A stretch of DNA of 34,708 nt from Desulfosporosinus sp. UBA4726. GTDB lineage: Bacteria > Bacillota > Desulfitobacteriia > Desulfitobacteriales > Desulfitobacteriaceae. Below are positions 15,671 to 23,987 of this stretch, one piece after another. The stretch is from NCBI GenBank assembly GCA_002404215.1, contig DHJG01000017.1, forward strand, positions 1-34,708, given 5' to 3'. Made by a program: the position numbers and the translations under genes. Within the stretch, counting starts at the first letter, position 1, and each line of letters begins with the position of its first letter. The notes under the pieces are model-generated. The model ran no database searches, had not been told where the DNA came from, and saw only the letters and a program-made list of their open reading frames with translations.

Positions 15671-17059
15671 ATGTCAGAATATACAATCCGAAGATATCGA
15701 CAAAGTCTGATTCTTGGACTCATAGGGGTTGTGAAACATCTTTTTCCGAACGAACAACTCAAAATTGCTCACTCTATCCTCGACGGTATCTATTGTGAGC
15801 TAGAGAATTCATTACTCTCTTCTAGAGAAGTCCAGAAAATTGAGGATCATTTACGAGACTGGGTTCTTGCTGATCAAGCCATCTCCTATGAAACTAGGAA
15901 AGATCATTTATATCATTGTCAGATAGACAATCATGAAATTAATACGATCTATCCCCCGCTTGAGCGCTCCGGATCTTTAAAATTCTTTAAGCTCATCCAT
16001 TTCACACCTGGTTTTATTCTGCTCTTTCCCAACGCTAATCAACCAGAGATGCTTGCTCCATTTGTTCCTCCAGAAAAGCTCTCTTCAACTTTTTCTGAAA
16101 CCCAACGTTGGTTAGAAAATTTACATCTTTCGAAAGTTCAAGATGTAAATGCTATTATTACTGCAAAATCTTCACAGGAGTTAATCTATTTGGCAGAAGC
16201 CTTACATGAAAAGAAAATATCCTCGATTGCTGACCGAATCTTTGATCATCGATCTAACGTCCGTGTCATCCTTATATCTGGACCCTCTTCTTCAGGCAAA
16301 ACGACGTTTGCCCAACGATTGTCAACTCAACTACGCGTCAATGGTTTACGCCCAGTTGCCCTATCTCTCGATAATTACTTCCTGGCTCGAGAAGACACCC
16401 CTCGCGACTCCTTCGGACAATACGATTTTGAATCTTTAGGAGCTCTTGATTTGCCTCTGCTCGCTGCTCATTTGAGTGCCCTAATTAAAGGAGCAGAAAT
16501 TGAAACACCAGTCTTTGATTTTGTAAATGGCCGGCGATCTCCCACGGGTATATGCATGAACCTATGTTCCGACGAGATCCTTATTGTGGAAGGTATACAT
16601 GCCTTAAACCCTTGTTTGGTACCTTCACTAGGTCGGAACCAAATGTTTAAAATTTATGTTAGCGCCCTCGCCCAACTCAATATTGATGACTATAATCGAG
16701 TCCCCACGACAGATGTTCGGCTCATTCGCCGACTTGTGAGGGACGATAAATTCCGTGGAATTAAGCCTGAGCAGACACTAGCACAATGGGAAAGTGTTCG
16801 TCGGGGAGAAAATAATAATATCTTTCCTTATCAGGAAGAAGCCGATGTAATGTTTAACTCTAGTCTATTGTACGAACTTAATGCACTCCGTCCCTATGCT
16901 GAACATTTGTTGGCCTCCATTACACCTGAGTGCCCTCATTATAAAACAGCAGTTCATCTCTTGACCCTTCTCTCATTTTTTAATCCACTGGACATTTCCG
17001 CCGTGCCCTTCAACTCAATTTTAAGAGAATTTTCGGGTGGATGTGCCTGCGATGTTTAG
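15671..17059 (+). CDS. Uridine kinase-like nucleoside kinase
   Basis: A 462-residue protein of the phosphoribulokinase/uridine kinase class. The Walker A loop is at 204-212 (GPSSSGKTT). Downstream are LSLDNYFLAREDTPRD, typical of the substrate-binding region of Udk-like kinases, and EILIVEGIHALNP, the Walker-B-like strand. The N-terminal 190 residues resemble the threonyl-tRNA-synthetase-like part found in many clostridial 'nucleoside kinase' proteins; these are often about 550 residues with a leading TGS domain, which appears absent here. ATG at 15671 follows AAAGGCGGA. The substrate is not proven. Confidence 0.8.
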   Translation: MSEYTIRRYRQSLILGLIGVVKHLFPNEQLKIAHSILDGIYCELENSLLSSREVQKIEDHLRDWVLADQAISYETRKDHLYHCQIDNHEINTIYPPLERSGSLKFFKLIHFTPGFILLFPNANQPEMLAPFVPPEKLSSTFSETQRWLENLHLSKVQDVNAIITAKSSQELIYLAEALHEKKISSIADRIFDHRSNVRVILISGPSSSGKTTFAQRLSTQLRVNGLRPVALSLDNYFLAREDTPRDSFGQYDFESLGALDLPLLAAHLSALIKGAEIETPVFDFVNGRRSPTGICMNLCSDEILIVEGIHALNPCLVPSLGRNQMFKIYVSALAQLNIDDYNRVPTTDVRLIRRLVRDDKFRGIKPEQTLAQWESVRRGENNNIFPYQEEADVMFNSSLLYELNALRPYAEHLLASITPECPHYKTAVHLLTLLSFFNPLDISAVPFNSILREFSGGCACDV

Positions 17060-17084
17060 AGATTATTTTACCCTTATTGCATCT

Positions 17085-17117
17085 AAAGCGCGAAGAGAAA
17101 TTGTCTCTTCGCGCTTT
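17085..17117 (+). terminator. Terminator after the uridine kinase-like gene
   Basis: A 14-bp perfect stem AAAGCGCGAAGAGA/TCTCTTCGCGCTTT with a 5-base loop, followed by GCTTTT. Confidence 0.85.
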
Positions 17118-17154
17118 GCTTTTAAGTATTAGTCAGAAAGCTTAAGTGCACTAT

Positions 17155-17189
17155 GGCAAGCGCCGGTGCCAGAAGGCTTGGCGCTTGCC
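17155..17189. repeat. Palindromic repeat, copy B
   Basis: GGCAAGCGCC and GGCGCTTGCC are perfect 10-bp arms around 15 bases that contain an inner GCC-AGAA-GGC stem. The segment GGCTTGGCGC..GCCAAG matches copy A at 1750-1769 in inverted orientation. It sits between converging transcription units. Confidence 0.55.
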
Positions 17190-17218
17190 AAGTATTCTCT
17201 ATAAAACTCTTAATAGGA

Positions 17219-17404
17219 CTATTTGTCGCAGGAGAGTTTTCCTGCATTGGCGTAATTTTCTTTAGCCATGTCACGGATGATAATCGTCACTTTTTCAGCA
17301 GGCGCCCCGATGGATTCCCCAATAGCCTGAGTAACTTTCTCCACGAGTAATCTTTTTTGTTCGACTGTGCGGCCTTCTAGTAACTCAATTTGTACGAATG
17401 GCAC
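17219..17404 (-). CDS. 4-oxalocrotonate tautomerase family protein
   Basis: A 61-residue member of the 4-OT tautomerase family. After Met removal the N-terminus is the catalytic Pro (PFVQIELLEGRTVEQK), followed by the conserved EKVTIIIRDMAKENYANAG. This is why the GTG at 17404 is chosen; AAGGGGGTG lies upstream. The longer reading from 17413 would bury the proline. Family members catalyse keto-enol tautomerisation or related reactions; the real substrate is unknown. It is the last gene of a six-gene minus-strand cluster. Confidence 0.9.
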   Translation of the reverse strand: MPFVQIELLEGRTVEQKRLLVEKVTQAIGESIGAPAEKVTIIIRDMAKENYANAGKLSCDK

Positions 17405-17424
17405 TGTTTTCACCCCCTTCCAAC

Positions 17425-17772
17425 CTAGTCAGGTTTATCCGTCTGTTTCAGTAATTCTTGAGAAGCCTCTGAAATTGAGAACGAAAGCTTACGTCGCTCT
17501 GCAAGTTGGTAAATTTGCTCTGGTTCCTTAATCAGTTGATCCTTTTCCTTTCGCACACATCGTTTTATAGCATATTCTAAGCGAAGGGCATCGCTCCAGG
17601 TGCCTACTTCCCAAGCTTGTACCAACGAAACCGGACGATGCGCAGCTGTGTATTTTGCTCCACGGCCTGAAGACCCATTGTTATGTTCACACACCCTCCG
17701 TATAAGGTCCGTCGTTGCGCCTGTGTAGATCGTATTATTGCCACATAGCGCTAGGTACACCCAATATCCCAT
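17425..17772 (-). CDS. GIY-YIG domain protein, UPF0213/YhbQ-like
   Basis: A 115-residue single GIY-YIG nuclease domain. The opening YWVYLALCGNNTIYTGAT carries the two conserved tyrosine-containing strands; Arg (LIRRVCEHN) and the TAAHRPVSLV stretch are typical of the UPF0213 group. A basic tail extends beyond the domain. ATG at 17772 follows GGAGGAG. The start lies 3 bases after the mqnA stop, so translation is probably coupled. Function of this small group is not established. Confidence 0.88.
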   Translation of the reverse strand: MGYWVYLALCGNNTIYTGATTDLIRRVCEHNNGSSGRGAKYTAAHRPVSLVQAWEVGTWSDALRLEYAIKRCVRKEKDQLIKEPEQIYQLAERRKLSFSISEASQELLKQTDKPD

Positions 17773-17775
17773 CTG

Positions 17776-18594
17776 TTACTCCTCCGGCCAAAACTCGAAT
17801 ATGGGACGACTTGGCAACAAATTAAGTTCGAAACATAAATCCAAGTATTTCTTTAGCCCTGAGATTAGAGTCTGATCTAAACCATACTTGAACTGGTTAA
17901 AATAATCCCTCCAGAAATCCAGAGATCCTCCGAGCATAGTTTGGCACGTCATAACGATGTCCTCCATATGGCACAAGGCCTTAGCCTTAGCAGTCAAGAG
18001 CAAGCGATGTACAATCTTCAGTTCTTCCTCCTGCTCAGAAATTAACCGTTTAGGGAATGCCCACACTGCATAAGTCATCGAGCAACCAGTGTGATGAAGC
18101 CATTCTTCACCCAGATCATAGATATAACAATCTGGATTATTAAGGGCTGCTTGAATGGCAGCGTCTGCAATCAGGAGTGCTGCGTCTGCCTTGACAAACA
18201 TACTCTGCAGATCTGAGGGCATGGTCACATAATGAGGAGTTACTCCATAGTAATGATGGAGTAATATCTTTGTCAGATTTACAGACGTTGCGGAGGTGTC
18301 TGTCAAAGCAACGGTCAAGCCATCTAAATCCTTCAAAGGAACTTTCGAGAATAAAAGAATCGACCCTACCCGTCCTTTCGTGGAGACAGAAAGGTTAGGC
18401 AATATCGCGTAATCCTGCCAATGTTCTCCATAAGAAAAGGCACTAATTGGGGCCATGTCAATCCTTCCATCAGCTAGCATAGCATTGTGCCCAGTAGGTT
18501 CCGCCGTAATCGACTCCAGTAAAGGATGTTCTCTAGATAGAAAATAGAACATCGGCAACATATTAGTATTCGGGTTATGTCCAATGCGAATCAT
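17776..18594 (-). CDS. mqnA: Chorismate dehydratase MqnA
   Basis: A 272-residue protein of the MqnA/MqnD periplasmic-binding-protein-like fold. Family knowledge: MqnA removes water from chorismate to give 3-(1-carboxyvinyloxy)benzoate, the first step of the futalosine menaquinone pathway and the substrate of MqnE. Visible features are the opening MIRIGHNPNTNMLP, MLADGRIDMAPISAFSYGEH, and the two-lobe repeat LTDTSATSVNLTKILL and ALLIADAAI. The ATG at 18594 has GGAGGG 8 bases upstream. MqnD would lack this length and the HN/RIDMAPISAFSYG form. It sits between a FAH-family gene and a GIY-YIG gene. Confidence 0.88.
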   Translation of the reverse strand: MIRIGHNPNTNMLPMFYFLSREHPLLESITAEPTGHNAMLADGRIDMAPISAFSYGEHWQDYAILPNLSVSTKGRVGSILLFSKVPLKDLDGLTVALTDTSATSVNLTKILLHHYYGVTPHYVTMPSDLQSMFVKADAALLIADAAIQAALNNPDCYIYDLGEEWLHHTGCSMTYAVWAFPKRLISEQEEELKIVHRLLLTAKAKALCHMEDIVMTCQTMLGGSLDFWRDYFNQFKYGLDQTLISGLKKYLDLCFELNLLPSRPIFEFWPEE

Positions 18595-18629
18595 GTTGTT
18601 TACCCTCCATAAATACAAGTTTAAGAAAT

Positions 18630-19388
18630 TCACTTTAAAATATTGCGTAATTCCCCGATGTTTTGAATCTTGACGATAACCTCATCCCCCACTTGCATTG
18701 GGCCAACACCTTCTGGCGTGCCGGTCAACACTATATCTCCAGGGATTAGTGTCATTACTTGGGAGATAAAACTCACGAGTTTGGGCACTGAATTAATGAA
18801 GAACTGGGTGTTAGAAGACTGTTTAACTTGACCATTGAGTAACAGTTGAATATCTAACTGACTCGGATCGATTTCAGTTACAACCCAAGGGCCGATCGGG
18901 CAAAACGTATCAAAGGATTTCCCACGGGTCCATTGGCCATCTTTCTTTTGCAAATCCCTTGCCGTTACGTCATTTGCACACGTATATCCAAAAATAGCCT
19001 TTGCGGCTTCAGCTTCAGAGACATCTTTGATGGTACTTCCTATAATCACAGCGAGCTCTGCTTCATAGTCTACTCGCTGACTAATCGTAGGATAGACGAT
19101 CTCCATATTTGAACCAACGATACAGGTTGATGGCTTCATAAAAATAACTGGGTCTTCAGGTAACGAATGTTTCATTTCTTGAATGTGTTTAATATAATTA
19201 AGCCCGACACAGATTATTTTACTAGGTTCTACGGGGGCAAGCAAGGTAACTTCATTCAAGGATAACCATGTATCAGTTGGTTTGCTTTCGGGGTCAAGGA
19301 AAGGTTTGTCTAGAAAACGCACCTTTTCCCCATCGATAAACCCATACCCAATCTTGTTCTCACGATTCATAAAGCGAACGTATTTCAA
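18630..19388 (-). CDS. Fumarylacetoacetate hydrolase family protein
   Basis: A 252-residue FAH-fold enzyme. The metal-binding core is visible as DYEAELAVIIG (two acidic ligands) and KSFDTFCPIGPWVV, with the closing GDIVLTGTPEGVGP. Members act on beta-diketo or oxaloacetate-like acids (hydrolase, decarboxylase or isomerase), and the substrate cannot be told from sequence. The TTG at 19388 gives the usual MKYVRF start, with GAGAGGG 9 bases upstream; a TTG at 19397 directly abuts that site. It lies 35 bases upstream of mqnA. Confidence 0.9.
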   Translation of the reverse strand: MKYVRFMNRENKIGYGFIDGEKVRFLDKPFLDPESKPTDTWLSLNEVTLLAPVEPSKIICVGLNYIKHIQEMKHSLPEDPVIFMKPSTCIVGSNMEIVYPTISQRVDYEAELAVIIGSTIKDVSEAEAAKAIFGYTCANDVTARDLQKKDGQWTRGKSFDTFCPIGPWVVTEIDPSQLDIQLLLNGQVKQSSNTQFFINSVPKLVSFISQVMTLIPGDIVLTGTPEGVGPMQVGDEVIVKIQNIGELRNILK

Positions 19389-19437
19389 AATGATCAACCC
19401 TCTCTATTTTCTGATTGTATTAAGCATCCTATACCCT

Positions 19438-20082
19438 TTAACTGCTTTGCTCCTGATACACCTGACAAACGCGAGTAACGGGACATTCCTCACAAAGCGG
19501 TTTCCGAGCAATACAGATTCGCCTGCCATGAAAGATCAAAAGATGATGAACTAGCGACCATCTTTCTCGAGGGAAGACATCCATCAGTTCTTCTTCTACT
19601 TTTTCTGGCGTTTTTCCCTGTGCTATGCCTAAACGATGGGCGACACGAAAAACATGTGTATCAACAGCGAGAGCCGGAATACCAAACGCATTACTGACGA
19701 CTACATTGGCTGTTTTACGCCCTACCCCTGGAAGTTTTCTTAACGAATCTATATCCTCAGGTACCTGTCCCTCGAACTCTTCAACGAGTACCTTGCATGT
19801 CAGTAGAATATTTTTGGCCTTATTATGAAATAAGCCAAGGGAGTGAATTTTGTTTTCAAGTTCCATTGCTCCCAAAGCGATAATTGCATCAGGTGTATTC
19901 GCTTTTGCAAACAGGGAAGCCGTAACAAGATTCACTCTCTCATCTGTGCATTGAGCAGATAATATTGTGGCAATCAAGAGTTCAAAGGGCGTGTTATAGT
20001 CGAGTTCACAGTGAGCATCAGGGAACCTTTTCTGTAAGGCATCAAAAATAAAGTGGGGTTTCTCGGTATAAATCTGTGTCAT
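19438..20082 (-). CDS. nth: Endonuclease III (DNA glycosylase/AP lyase)
   Basis: A 214-residue endonuclease III for base excision repair of oxidised pyrimidines. The helix-hairpin-helix LPGVGRKTANVV carries the catalytic Lys123, and Asp141 (AVDTHVFRV) is the second catalytic residue. A [4Fe-4S] cluster is bound by Cys190, Cys197, Cys200 and Cys206 (CX6CX2CX5C). ATG at 20082 has AAAGGA 9 bases upstream. It is preceded by the HD-GYP gene with 23 bases between. Confidence 0.96.
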   Translation of the reverse strand: MTQIYTEKPHFIFDALQKRFPDAHCELDYNTPFELLIATILSAQCTDERVNLVTASLFAKANTPDAIIALGAMELENKIHSLGLFHNKAKNILLTCKVLVEEFEGQVPEDIDSLRKLPGVGRKTANVVVSNAFGIPALAVDTHVFRVAHRLGIAQGKTPEKVEEELMDVFPRERWSLVHHLLIFHGRRICIARKPLCEECPVTRVCQVYQEQSS

Positions 20083-20105
20083 ATTCTTAAATCCTTTCAC
20101 TGTGG

Positions 20106-21164
20106 TTAACTTAAAACTTCCTGAATAAAAATTGTACGCTTTTGCACCATGTCATATTCTTTCACTACATATGAACCAGCGTCTGATTCATCAAAAACTC
20201 GCACAACAGGCCTAGCTGGCATGCCTAAATTCTGATCGACAACCACCCCAATTTCATGGGTATTCAGTCGCACAGATACCCCTGTCGGATAGGCCGCAAT
20301 ATTTTTAAGAAATAATCGGACCATTTCTAACGGATAAAGCGTCCCCGCCAGACCCATTAGGATTTCACATGCTTCATGTGGCATCATCCGCTCTACATCA
20401 CTGTAGTCTGAGGTAAATTTATCATAAAGATCTGCAATTGCAACAATCTGTGCCAACGGGTGGATTTCCCCTTCTTTGAGTCGTCGTGGATACCCTGTGC
20501 CATTCATATGCTCGTGATGCTGAAAAGCAATATGGGCAATTACCAAACTAAGATCTTTTCGTTTTCGAAGATCCTCGAAACCCAGTGTCGTATGCGTTTT
20601 AAGCAGTTCTCTCTCTTCTGGGGTTATATTATCTGCTCTATTTAACAGTTTAGGATCCAATTTCACCTTACCAATATCGTGAAGTATCGCACCAATAGCC
20701 AAGGTTTCTAGTTTTTCACGATCTAAAGACATGGCCTTACCTAAAACGGTTGCAAGAACACAGACGTTTACAGAATGGGCAAACATCTGGTTGTCTAAGC
20801 TTCGCATATCCATCATATTTACCAGGATATCCTTTTTAAATAAGATTTCCTCAACAATCTTATTGATAGTCCTTTTCAATTCAAAAGCATCAAGACTTTT
20901 TCCCAGCCGAACTGTCCTTGTGCCTCTTTCCAAAACGGCCATGGCTTCGTGACGATCTTCTTCACTGATTACATCTTCGACAACGACATCATCAAAGCGG
21001 TCATCTTCAATATAGACTATGGAAATTCCCATATCTCTTAATCTGGCAATGTATGAGAGGTTAAGCTTGACCCCTTTTCCCAACAGAACCCTGCCGGAAC
21101 TGGCGAAAATTGTTTTTCCTAATACATCTCCAATGGTTAATGAGGTAACGCCTACTTGTCGCAC
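20106..21164 (-). CDS. HD-GYP domain phosphodiesterase
   Basis: A 352-residue protein with an N-terminal region of about 120 residues (LTIGDVLGKTIFASSGRVLL type, common in clostridial HD-GYP proteins) and a C-terminal HD-GYP domain. Metal and signature residues: HD at 162-163 (ILHDIGK), HHEHMNGTGYP with GYP at 224-226. Such domains hydrolyse cyclic di-GMP. No membrane segment or receiver domain is obvious. The GTG at 21164 is preferred because AAGGAG lies 11 bases upstream and the typical N-terminus follows; an ATG at 21197 is the alternative. Confidence 0.88.
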   Translation of the reverse strand: MRQVGVTSLTIGDVLGKTIFASSGRVLLGKGVKLNLSYIARLRDMGISIVYIEDDRFDDVVVEDVISEEDRHEAMAVLERGTRTVRLGKSLDAFELKRTINKIVEEILFKKDILVNMMDMRSLDNQMFAHSVNVCVLATVLGKAMSLDREKLETLAIGAILHDIGKVKLDPKLLNRADNITPEERELLKTHTTLGFEDLRKRKDLSLVIAHIAFQHHEHMNGTGYPRRLKEGEIHPLAQIVAIADLYDKFTSDYSDVERMMPHEACEILMGLAGTLYPLEMVRLFLKNIAAYPTGVSVRLNTHEIGVVVDQNLGMPARPVVRVFDESDAGSYVVKEYDMVQKRTIFIQEVLS

Positions 21165-21332
21165 TAAGAGGTTTGCTCCTTCCATTTGAAGCATCATTTT
21201 GGATGCCCAAATATGATATAATCCTACACTATTTTTAACTTTTTTCCCAGTCCCTCAACTTTAAGTGAGAACAGATACGAACTAGGTGGTATACTGGGAA
21301 ATAAATTGATATATTAAGTGAGGCATTAAACG

Positions 21333-22085
21333 ATGTGGCTTAATCTTTTCATTATCTGCACACTTGGCTTCTTAGCTGCGGCGGTCGACGCAATTGCCGG
21401 AGGAGGTGGACTTCTTAGTCTACCTGCATTACTAATGGTTGGTGTACCTCCCCATCTTGCACTAGGAACCAATAAATTTGCTGCTTCCATGGCTTCTTTG
21501 AACAGTTCTATAACCTTCGCCCGCTCTGGAAAAGTAAATATCACTCTAGTAAAATGGCAAATCCCCTTTACTCTAATTGGCGCATTCCTTGGTGCTTGGG
21601 CAGTTCTCGGTGTTAGCTCAGCTTTTCTAAGTAAGGCAGTTCTAGTCTTAATTTTACTAGTAGGTATCTATACCCTGCTACATAAAAACTTAGGAATGGA
21701 GAATAAATTCCAGGGTCTAAATTCTCACAATATCTTTGCAGGATGTCTTTTTGCCCTTGCGTTAGGATTTTACGACGGATTCTTTGGCCCGGGAACAGGA
21801 TCTTTCCTCATTTTCTCATTTATAGCCCTCTTCGGGTTCGACTTTGTAGCTGCCTCTGCCAATTCAAAAGTTTTAAATTTCACAAGCAATTTTGCTGCTC
21901 TTCTTATCTTTGCCTGGAACGGAAAGATTTTCTTAGCTTATGGCATCCCCATGGCCGTATTTATGATTTTAGGTTCCTACTTCGGAACAAAGCTCGCCCT
22001 GCATCGTGGAGCAGCTCTTATTAAACCGATTTTCATCACGATGTCGTTATTGGTAGCAGTCAAACTACTTTATCAATATGTCTAG
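21333..22085 (+). CDS. TSUP (TauE/SafE) family membrane permease
   Basis: A 250-residue integral membrane protein with about seven to eight hydrophobic segments. The duplicated signatures of the TSUP family are present: AAAVDAIAGGGGLLSLPALL with LALGTNKFAAS in the first half, and GFYDGFFGPGTGSFLIF with ANSKVLNFTSNFAAL in the second. Family members export sulfite, sulfoacetate or related anions; the substrate here is unknown. ATG at 21333 follows GTGAGG. Divergent from the HD-GYP gene. Confidence 0.92.
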   Translation: MWLNLFIICTLGFLAAAVDAIAGGGGLLSLPALLMVGVPPHLALGTNKFAASMASLNSSITFARSGKVNITLVKWQIPFTLIGAFLGAWAVLGVSSAFLSKAVLVLILLVGIYTLLHKNLGMENKFQGLNSHNIFAGCLFALALGFYDGFFGPGTGSFLIFSFIALFGFDFVAASANSKVLNFTSNFAALLIFAWNGKIFLAYGIPMAVFMILGSYFGTKLALHRGAALIKPIFITMSLLVAVKLLYQYV

Positions 22086-22143
22086 CTAAATCTCACTAAA
22101 GCATCCTGCAATTAAATCGACCTGTTTATTCACGCATCAAAAA

Positions 22144-22178
22144 AAAGCACCACTCTTTCTAAGAAGAAGTGGTGCTTT
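22144..22178. terminator. Bidirectional terminator after the TSUP gene
   Basis: An 11-bp perfect stem AAAGCACCACT/AGTGGTGCTTT. The A run before it gives a good T tail for the minus-strand small ORF ending at 22205, and it also ends the plus-strand permease gene. Confidence 0.8.
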
Positions 22179-22204
22179 ACAATAATAGTAAATTGGGATA
22201 AATT

Positions 22205-22351
22205 TCATATTTCAATAGTCTTAGACAAATTTTCTCTATTTCTCGTCATCCGTGGAATGGATTGGATAAGTTGGTAACTAGACGTTGCAATGACCGTAGC
22301 GCACCCCCCAATAAATACCATAACGATTATTACCGGAATCCAAGCCAACAT
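22205..22351 (-). CDS. Tiny single-pass membrane protein, 48 aa
   Basis: Not recognised. ATG at 22351 has AAAGGGGTG upstream. Residues 2-22 (LAWIPVIIVMVFIGGCATVIA) form one hydrophobic segment; the remaining 25 residues are polar and basic (IPRMTRNRENLSK). It lies between two terminators, so it is probably its own transcript. Confidence 0.6.
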   Translation of the reverse strand: MLAWIPVIIVMVFIGGCATVIATSSYQLIQSIPRMTRNRENLSKTIEI

Positions 22352-22426
22352 GAATCGCACCCCTTTCAGTCATATCAATTACAATATAGAATATGTTGTG
22401 TTTATCTATGATTATACATTTAATAT

Positions 22427-22466
22427 AAAAATAAAGAAAGTGATTACATTCACTTTCTTTATTTTT
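22427..22466 (-). terminator. Terminator after yigZ
   Basis: A 17-bp perfect stem, AAAAATAAAGAAAGTGA with its complement, around a 6-base loop, 28 bases beyond the yigZ stop codon. The stem ends in a T run on either strand. Confidence 0.8.
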
Positions 22467-22493
22467 ATAGTTATTACTTATTCCAATATTTGT

Positions 22494-23108
22494 CTACCCC
22501 CAAACACTCCCTAAGTCCTCATAATATACTTGTTTTTGAGTAAAATCATCGATCCACTTTTTGAATAACTCAGTTTCTTGTTCAGGAATATGGACAACAA
22601 GCTTAATAACGTCGCTAAATTCTTCTTTTTTTATATCCCATTTATGTTGTTCGAACTGATACTTAAGCAACTCAAACCACCCATAGGGTACACGCAATTC
22701 ATAGATCTGATTAAGGGACATTTTTTTTAAGTCAGTCTCAAGTATAACTTGTCGAGCCGTTCCAGCATACGCTCTAGAAAGTCCTCCGGTCCCAAGAAGT
22801 ACTCCTCCAAAATACCTCACAACAACCAACAAAACATTCCAGGCGTTCCGATGTTGTAAAAGATCGAGTACGGGGCGTCCACCGGTCCCCTGAGGTTCGC
22901 CATCATCGGAAGACTTTTCAATAGATCCGTCGTGCAATCGATAAGCATACACGTAATGACGAGCATTTGGATAATCTTCACGAATCTTTTGCATAGCCTG
23001 TTCTATTTCCTCTAACGTCGTTAGAGGAATTGCAATACCAATAAAGCGGGATTTATCAATCACTTGTTCCCAAGAAATTACTTGAGATAACGTATTAAAA
23101 CCTTCCAC
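22494..23108 (-). CDS. yigZ: YigZ/IMPACT family protein (UPF0029)
   Basis: A 204-residue IMPACT/YigZ family protein. The family signature is complete: KSSDDGEPQGTGGRPVLDLL followed by VVVRYFGGVLLGTGGLSRAYA (residues about 64-115), with a C-terminal DUF1949-like domain after about 135. Function in bacteria is not settled. The start is GTG at 23108, with AGGGGATG about 9 bases upstream. Its promoter region contains a perfect 60-bp palindrome 39 bases upstream. Confidence 0.92.
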   Translation of the reverse strand: MEGFNTLSQVISWEQVIDKSRFIGIAIPLTTLEEIEQAMQKIREDYPNARHYVYAYRLHDGSIEKSSDDGEPQGTGGRPVLDLLQHRNAWNVLLVVVRYFGGVLLGTGGLSRAYAGTARQVILETDLKKMSLNQIYELRVPYGWFELLKYQFEQHKWDIKKEEFSDVIKLVVHIPEQETELFKKWIDDFTQKQVYYEDLGSVWG

Positions 23109-23147
23109 TTTTACATCCCCTGTTTCCGTTTTATGCTCATATTATTC

Positions 23148-23207
23148 TACCATGAAACAGATAATAGCGTTGTGAAATTTCACAACGCTATTATCTGTTT
23201 CATGGTA
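23148..23207. repeat. Perfect 60-bp palindrome
   Basis: Every base from 23148 to 23177 is the exact complement of its mirror partner from 23207 to 23178, giving a 30-bp stem with no loop. The centre reads TTGTGAAATTTCACAA, like a Crp/Fnr-type palindrome with 4-base spacing. It lies between the tiny membrane gene at 23219 and yigZ. It lacks a T tail, so it is not a standard terminator. Confidence 0.9.
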
Positions 23208-23218
23208 TTCAAGAAATA

Positions 23219-23344
23219 TTACATTCTTGCAATCCAATATCCTATATAACCTATGACAACAATCCCTACGACATGAAGGACCCACCAGCCTGTACGAAAC
23301 ATTCCCCATGTGCCTAAGTCGATGCGCTCACGTATGTCAGCCAT
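23219..23344 (-). CDS. Tiny single-pass membrane protein, 41 aa
   Basis: Not recognised. ATG at 23344 follows AAAGGATG. A short amphipathic start (MADIRERIDLGTWG) precedes a hydrophobic segment rich in Trp, Gly and Ile (residues about 20-39, WWVLHVVGIVVIGYIGYWI). It lies 17 bases after the CBS-protein stop on the same strand and is probably co-transcribed with it. Confidence 0.65.
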   Translation of the reverse strand: MADIRERIDLGTWGMFRTGWWVLHVVGIVVIGYIGYWIARM

Positions 23345-23361
23345 GCTAATTCATCCTTTCA

Positions 23362-23784
23362 TCAATGATGAACACCTTGTGAAATGCTACTCAGAGCATC
23401 TCCAGCTTCATTGATATGAATTTTTTCTACAGCCATATCGCCCAGGGCTACAATTCCTATTAGGTTACCCCCATCTACGACCGGCAACCTACGGATTTGA
23501 TTCTTTGCCATTATATCGGCAACTTCATGCACATCTTGATCAGCGCTTACGCTGATCACCTTTGTATTCATAATATCCTTAACTGAAGTGTTAGAAGTAT
23601 TACCTCCGACTGCAACAGCTTTCAAAACGATATCTCTGTCTGTAATGATTCCAATTAATTTATTACCTTCACAAATCGGAACAGAACCAATATCGTCTTT
23701 CGTCATCAACTTTGCAACCTCTACTATTGAGGTATCAGGACTAACCCAATCTACTGAACTTGTCATGACTTCGCGAACTTTCAT
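23362..23784 (-). CDS. CBS-domain pair protein
   Basis: A 140-residue protein made almost wholly of two CBS motifs (about 8-58 and 72-125). Characteristic phrases are SIVEVAKLMTKDDIGSVPI, GIITDRDIVLKAVA, VISVSADQDVHEVADIM and RRLPVVDGGNLIGIVALGDMA. Such pairs bind adenosyl ligands (AMP, ATP, SAM or c-di-AMP); the partner is unknown. ATG at 23784 has GGAGG 12 bases upstream, slightly long spacing. Confidence 0.9.
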   Translation of the reverse strand: MKVREVMTSSVDWVSPDTSIVEVAKLMTKDDIGSVPICEGNKLIGIITDRDIVLKAVAVGGNTSNTSVKDIMNTKVISVSADQDVHEVADIMAKNQIRRLPVVDGGNLIGIVALGDMAVEKIHINEAGDALSSISQGVHH

Positions 23785-23895
23785 AATTATTTCAATCCTC
23801 CTTTTAAGTAATTTTGTACTCAGGTAGTTTTGGCATTTTATCAAGAAATAATACAAGTATTTCTATAAAAAATTAACACCAATAGATTAAATGAG

Positions 23896-23943
23896 AAAAG
23901 CCTTCCAGTGCATCAATTTTTAAAGTGCTACAAGAAGGCTTTT
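23896..23943 (-). terminator. Terminator after menG
   Basis: AAAAGCCTTC pairs with GAAGGCTTTT across a larger apical region that contains a small inner stem; T-rich on the minus strand. Confidence 0.65.
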
Positions 23944-23987
23944 AAAATATATGGATGAATTAAGTTACCTACTAGAAAGTAATATTA

